A DNA stretch of 64,000 nucleotides from Acanthosepion lycidas (Eukaryota > Mollusca > Cephalopoda > Sepiida > Sepiidae), in assembly GCA_963932145.1 (NCBI GenBank), contig OZ010571.1:112225427-112289426 (forward strand), written 5' to 3'. The notes beneath the pieces were generated by a model. That model had not been told where the DNA came from and made no database searches. It saw only the letters and a list, made by a program, of their open reading frames with translations. Made by a program: the position numbers and the translations under genes. Of this stretch, positions 61,010 to 64,000 are shown piece by piece (the stretch's first letter is position 1; each line of letters opens with the position of its first letter).

Positions 61010-61136
61010 AGTTCAGAGCAGATAACATTAGAAAGATTTTAGAGTCCCATGAAAATAAGTGGATACAACGTCTAAAAACACAATATCCAGCCGGGCTAAA
61101 CCATAAATTTAACAATATAGATAGTACTAATATATA
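61008..61136 (+). mobile_element. Penelope-like element, C-terminal coding fragment
   Basis: The translation starting after the (TA)n tract ends in KWIQRLKTQYPAGLN, matching the W-I-x-x-L-x-T-x-x-P-x-GLN motif found near the end of Penelope-like retroelement proteins, after the GIY-YIG nuclease. The fragment is short and 5'-truncated. It is an old copy; the RT and nuclease domains are not in the window. A hammerhead-like motif 480 bp downstream on the same strand supports the family. Confidence 0.6.
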
Positions 61137-61400
61137 ACTCAACAAATCAAAACCTACTCACATTTCTCACCCACACAAGACAGACATGCTTACGGAGGTG
61201 TTGAGGCCTCACACTTATACACACACCCACACGAATATACACACATCATACTCACTCACTCCCTAATGAGCCAAATTATAACACACACCCACAGCAATAC
61301 AGATGCTTACACATATCATACTCACTCACTCCCTAAGAACCAAATAACACACACACAAACACTAAACAGAGACACATCCCCTCTCCAGGACCAATAAAAC
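61137..61400. repeat. CA-rich 70-bp tandem duplication
   Basis: atcatactcactcactccct occurs at about 61247 and 61317, with gcttac and acacaccca landmarks repeated at the same 70-bp offset. It lies in the presumed 3' region of the Penelope-like copy. Confidence 0.7.
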
Positions 61401-61619
61401 TGTCAAACTGACCAAGGGAATTCAGAGAAGCATACATCCATCCAGCTCTTATCTCAAATAACAACTTAAAAGTGACTGTTTGACCAACAAAAGTAATGTT
61501 AAAAGATTCATATTAAAAAGATAAAAAAAAAAACAAATGAAAATTACAGAGAAAAGTTCATTTTCTCAATCAAGACATTCATTTCTGTAATTTCTGCTAC
61601 CAGCAAGCGGAAATATTTC

Positions 61620-61660
61620 TCCTCCCGATGATGGCCATTTTGGGCGAAACTAGTCGAGGA
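61620..61660 (+). ncRNA. Hammerhead-ribozyme-like motif (2)
   Basis: Order on the plus strand: TCCTC (61620-61624, stem I), CCGATGA (61625-61631; canonical CUGAUGA, one change), an imperfect stem II around TGGCCA and TGGGC, GAAAC (61646-61650), loop TA, GTC (61653-61655), and GAGGA (61656-61660), which pairs exactly with TCCTC. Stem III is minimal and ACTAGT is self-complementary, as in Penelope-like hammerheads thought to act as dimers. The position downstream of a Penelope-like C-terminus fits a pseudo-LTR ribozyme. Confidence 0.65.
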
Positions 61661-61749
61661 ATGTAAATGAGATAATAAAAAAACGAAATAATATTAATCT
61701 ACAACCCAGTGTGTCTGAAGATTTTAAATTTTAATATTTTTTTATTGTT

Positions 61750-61751
<2 letters not shown>

Positions 61752-61801
<50 letters not shown>
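61752..61801. repeat. (TA)n(TG)n compound microsatellite
   Basis: About 30 bp of TA followed by about 20 bp of TG. Confidence 0.95.
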
Positions 61802-61802
<1 letters not shown>

Positions 61803-62205
61803 CTCCACTTTGTGAGAGCTGTATATACAAAACGTGGAAGATGAGTAAGGAAGGAATTTTTTTTTCAGTTTTTCTTTTTGTTTATGGCCAGTGTCATGGA
61901 TTATCTATAGTTTATAGACTTGTTTCTGGCTTTTTTATTTTATTCGCTTTTGCATTTATACGCCTGTGACCCTGCTGAAAGCTACCTACAAAAACTATTA
62001 CGCTTCCTTTAAACAAAGTCTATATATGCTATTTTTTATATCAGATCTTTGAACAAATTTCGGATTCACTTTTCATTGGTAATATAAACTGACTGCAATA
62101 CTGGTGTTTATTTTTGTGCCGGTGTCAGGTGAGGTCTAGATTGAAACCTTACATCGTTTACTTGCGATAAAGGCTATTAAACTTTGACGATTTCTCCACA
62201 TATAA
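61802..62205. other. No gene seen
   Basis: T-rich; includes part of the frame 61709-61969, which starts inside the microsatellite and is hydrophobic low complexity. Confidence 0.45.
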
Positions 62206-62206
62206 A

Positions 62207-62610
62207 ATGTTGCACTTTCGCTATATAATGCTTTATGAATTTCGGTAAAAAAGAAAGCCCGGAACAACGGCAAAGACATTCATATAGTTTACTTTTATCG
62301 GCCAAAATATAGTTTTGTAGATTTCGTCTGTGTGATTTTAAACTAAATGATCAACCAGGTTCCAGGCGAACTTCCGACATAGTTTGCCATCGTAGAAATA
62401 AACCGAAACGAGATTGCTAAGAGCTTGAAAAACGGCATCTCAACTGCCTTTCGCCATTTGAAGAGATTTGGGTTAGTTTTCAAGCTCGGTACGTAGTTGC
62501 CACCTTCATAGACGGAACAGAACACGCTTTAACGGATTTCTCTGTCTATATATCAGATGTTACCTCAAGAAAAGGAACCGCTCTTGGATATAATTATCAC
62601 GGGCGATAAA
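62207..62610 (+). pseudogene. Mariner transposase relic (2), N-terminal two thirds
   Basis: ATG at 62207 opens MLHFRYIMLYEFR (canonical HxRxxMLYEFRKG). FCRFRLCDFKLNDQPG follows from 62313 (WFxRFRSGDFDLNDQPRSGRP), and then RHLKRFGLVFKLGT at about 62452 (HLxxLGxVxKLGxWVPH) with the Trp of WVPH replaced by a stop. RISLSIYQML starts at 62533 and EPLLDIIITGDK ends at 62610 (EPFLxRIITGDEKW). The first catalytic Asp survives, and the sequence stops right after it in an A-rich run. The second half of the catalytic domain is therefore missing. At least two frame changes and three stops are present. The match order is continuous, so the family call is firm. Confidence 0.8.
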
Positions 62611-63081
62611 TAAAAAATAATAAAAAAAAAAACGGAGAAAGGACAACGCAAATAGAGCTGAAAACATGTTTCTGAATGAACAGAAATCATGACTGAATGG
62701 GGCTTGAATACTTTGATTTTTATTATGTAACTTACTAAGATATATTTTTTGAGTAGAATTTTGTTTTTCATTGTCTAATCGGGCAAGGAATTTTGCAGTG
62801 ATCTATCTAAAACATACAACCCCGATATTAGAGAACTTTCATTCATATATTTCACAACTTGTATCCAATATATATTAGTTATTTTTTCATCGACATAGAA
62901 AATGGGTTTATTCATCATCGTTGAGGTCAATTTAAATTGATATTGTTGAAATTCAATAAGAAAATGTACACAAATATTTTGGAAGACCTTTATAAAATGT
63001 ATACTATTATACATAAATACAACAGAGTTTTACCTTCAGGAAAGAAACAATATGATCAAATTTATTTTAATAAAGTTCATT

Positions 63082-63087
<6 letters not shown>
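62611..63087. other. No gene seen
   Basis: A+T-rich; the minus frames 62565-62771 and 62775-63014 have no recognisable domain. Confidence 0.45.
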
Positions 63088-63136
<49 letters not shown>

Positions 63137-63140
63137 GTGT
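63088..63140. repeat. (TA)n(TATG)n microsatellite
   Basis: TA tract to about 63126 then gtatgtatgtgtg, abutting the left arm of the foldback. Confidence 0.93.
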
Positions 63141-63430
63141 TTGGTTAAATAATTTAGACATATTATGTCTATTTATTTTAGTTTTAATCCTTTAAAATCC
63201 ATGAATTAATTTCTTGGTGGTAGTAGAAAAATGATTAAGAAAAATTATAAAAAATAGTGTTTCAATGTCAACTGAGGCAATCATCAGGGGCTGCATTTAA
63301 AAGAAAGTTTTGGAATATTTCTTAATCATTTTTCTACAGACACTAAGAAATTAATTCGTGGATTTAAATGATTAAAGTTAAAATAAATAGACATAATATT
63401 TCTAATTTTTTAACCAAACACGTTTCAATG
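63138..63430. mobile_element. Foldback element with ~105-bp inverted arms
   Basis: The left arm (about 63138-63245) and right arm (about 63318-63430) are inverted copies, for example tattatgtctatttatttta pairs with taaaataaatagacataata, and gaattaatttctt pairs with aagaaattaattc. Between the arms, on the minus strand, ctgatgattgcc (63287-63276) and tgaaac (63264-63259) give an intact CTGATGA box and a GAAAC box, suggesting another hammerhead-like core. No cleavage triplet is readable after it. Each arm ends in a (TA)n tract. Confidence 0.7.
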
Positions 63431-63441
63431 AAAGTATGCTG

Positions 63442-63443
<2 letters not shown>

Positions 63444-63487
<44 letters not shown>
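63444..63487. repeat. (TA)n microsatellite
   Basis: About 44 bp of uninterrupted TA, abutting the right arm of the foldback. Confidence 0.95.
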
Positions 63488-63488
<1 letters not shown>

Positions 63489-63662
63489 CATAAAAGGCTC
63501 AAACACTGGACTTTGAGATCTACTGGATTATATCATCTTGGAAATGATACATACATATATGTATGTATGTAAAAGTGTTTAATCTCAGTTTCTTTCTTGC
63601 AATCAGCCATTATATTTTCCATGAAATAAGTTTCGATACTTGAAATCATTTTATTGACTTAC

Positions 63663-63867
63663 CTACAACTTTTAAGTTGATGATCTTCATCTTTACAGGC
63701 GTGGTGTTTATTTGACACGTGTACTCCCCGCTGTCGCTTACACGAACATTTCGGATGTGGAGATGCCAATCCTTAATGTAGGGTCGTTCCACACTTATCC
63801 TGACATCATCGATGATACGTCTTGTCTGTAACGAGACGATCGTTGACTCCGGATTTGTCCACACCAC
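63663..63867 (-). CDS. Exon encoding the C-terminal half of an Ig domain (lachesin/DPR/IgLON-like)
   Basis: On the minus strand the 205-nt exon is bounded by a polypyrimidine tract plus acag acceptor (63868-63890) and a consensus gtaagt donor (63662-63657). It starts in phase 0 and ends in phase 1. Its 68 codons begin VVWTNPES with the conserved C-strand Trp. They continue with RISVERPYIKDWHLHI (E strand) and the DSGEYTCQI signature holding the second disulphide Cys, and end NLKVV at the domain edge. The W-to-C spacing and the WHLHI then DSGEYTCQIN series are those of the first Ig domain of lachesin, DPR/DIP and IgLON neural surface proteins. The exon with the first Cys must lie right of the window. 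There are no internal stops, so it looks like a live host gene. A fine subfamily call is not possible from one exon. Confidence 0.86.
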
Positions 63868-64000
63868 CTGTAAAAAAAGGAAAATTAATAAATTAGTCGT
63901 TACTGCTTTGGATTATTTATTTATTACAACCTGAATTAATGACATCTAGATAACCTTTGAACGGAGAAAGACATGCTCACAAAAATGTTGTATATGTACA
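63868..64000 (-). other. Intron upstream of the Ig exon
   Basis: Read on the minus strand this is the 3' end of the preceding intron, with a T-rich tract and an AG acceptor at 63869-63868. No other exon is visible before the window ends. Confidence 0.7.

Overview
The window looks like non-coding DNA from a large animal genome, most likely a cephalopod mollusc such as an octopus. It has spliceosomal splice sites around an immunoglobulin-domain exon, very long (TA)n microsatellites, a 5S-rRNA-derived SINE family, and decayed mariner, hAT, LINE and Penelope-like copies. Prokaryotic hallmarks (operons, ribosome binding sites, dense ORFs) are absent. 'Animal' is well supported; 'cephalopod/octopus' is an inference from repeat style and was not tested by a search.

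Layout: 1-8560 is an A+T-rich stretch holding three small inverted-repeat DNA transposons (MITEs), one 5S-derived SINE, two fragments of LINE reverse-transcriptase C-termini and a decayed mariner transposase. From about 8560 to 46660 lies a roughly 38 kb minisatellite province. Nearly every part of it can be read as a descendant of one ~25-31 bp unit built around acacaaatgacag followed by an A/G-rich spacer. It contains degenerate stretches, locally homogenised arrays with their own unit lengths (25 to 53 bp), and a 9 kb core array (24.1-33.2 kb). It also shows several levels of higher-order repeat. It is interrupted by a GC-richer island (10.8-11.3 kb), a tRNA-derived SINE inside a foldback (12.1-12.5 kb), a hAT transposase relic (33.65-35.2 kb) and a MADE1-like mariner MITE (35.78 kb). 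From 46.7 kb onward there are three more 5S-derived SINE copies (one with its 5S segment amplified seven times), a LINE relic on the minus strand, many (TA)n tracts and several foldbacks. There are also two hammerhead-ribozyme-like motifs (58.7 and 61.6 kb), the second beside a Penelope-like C-terminal fragment, and a second mariner relic (62.2-62.6 kb).

The only host protein-coding sequence I can support is one exon on the minus strand at 63663-63867. It is the second half of an Ig domain of a lachesin/DPR/IgLON-like neural adhesion protein. Its gene continues to the right of the window (upstream) and possibly to the left, so much of the right-hand part may be intron. The very long minus-strand open frames across 24-33 kb are a composition effect of a stop-free repeat and are not annotated as genes.
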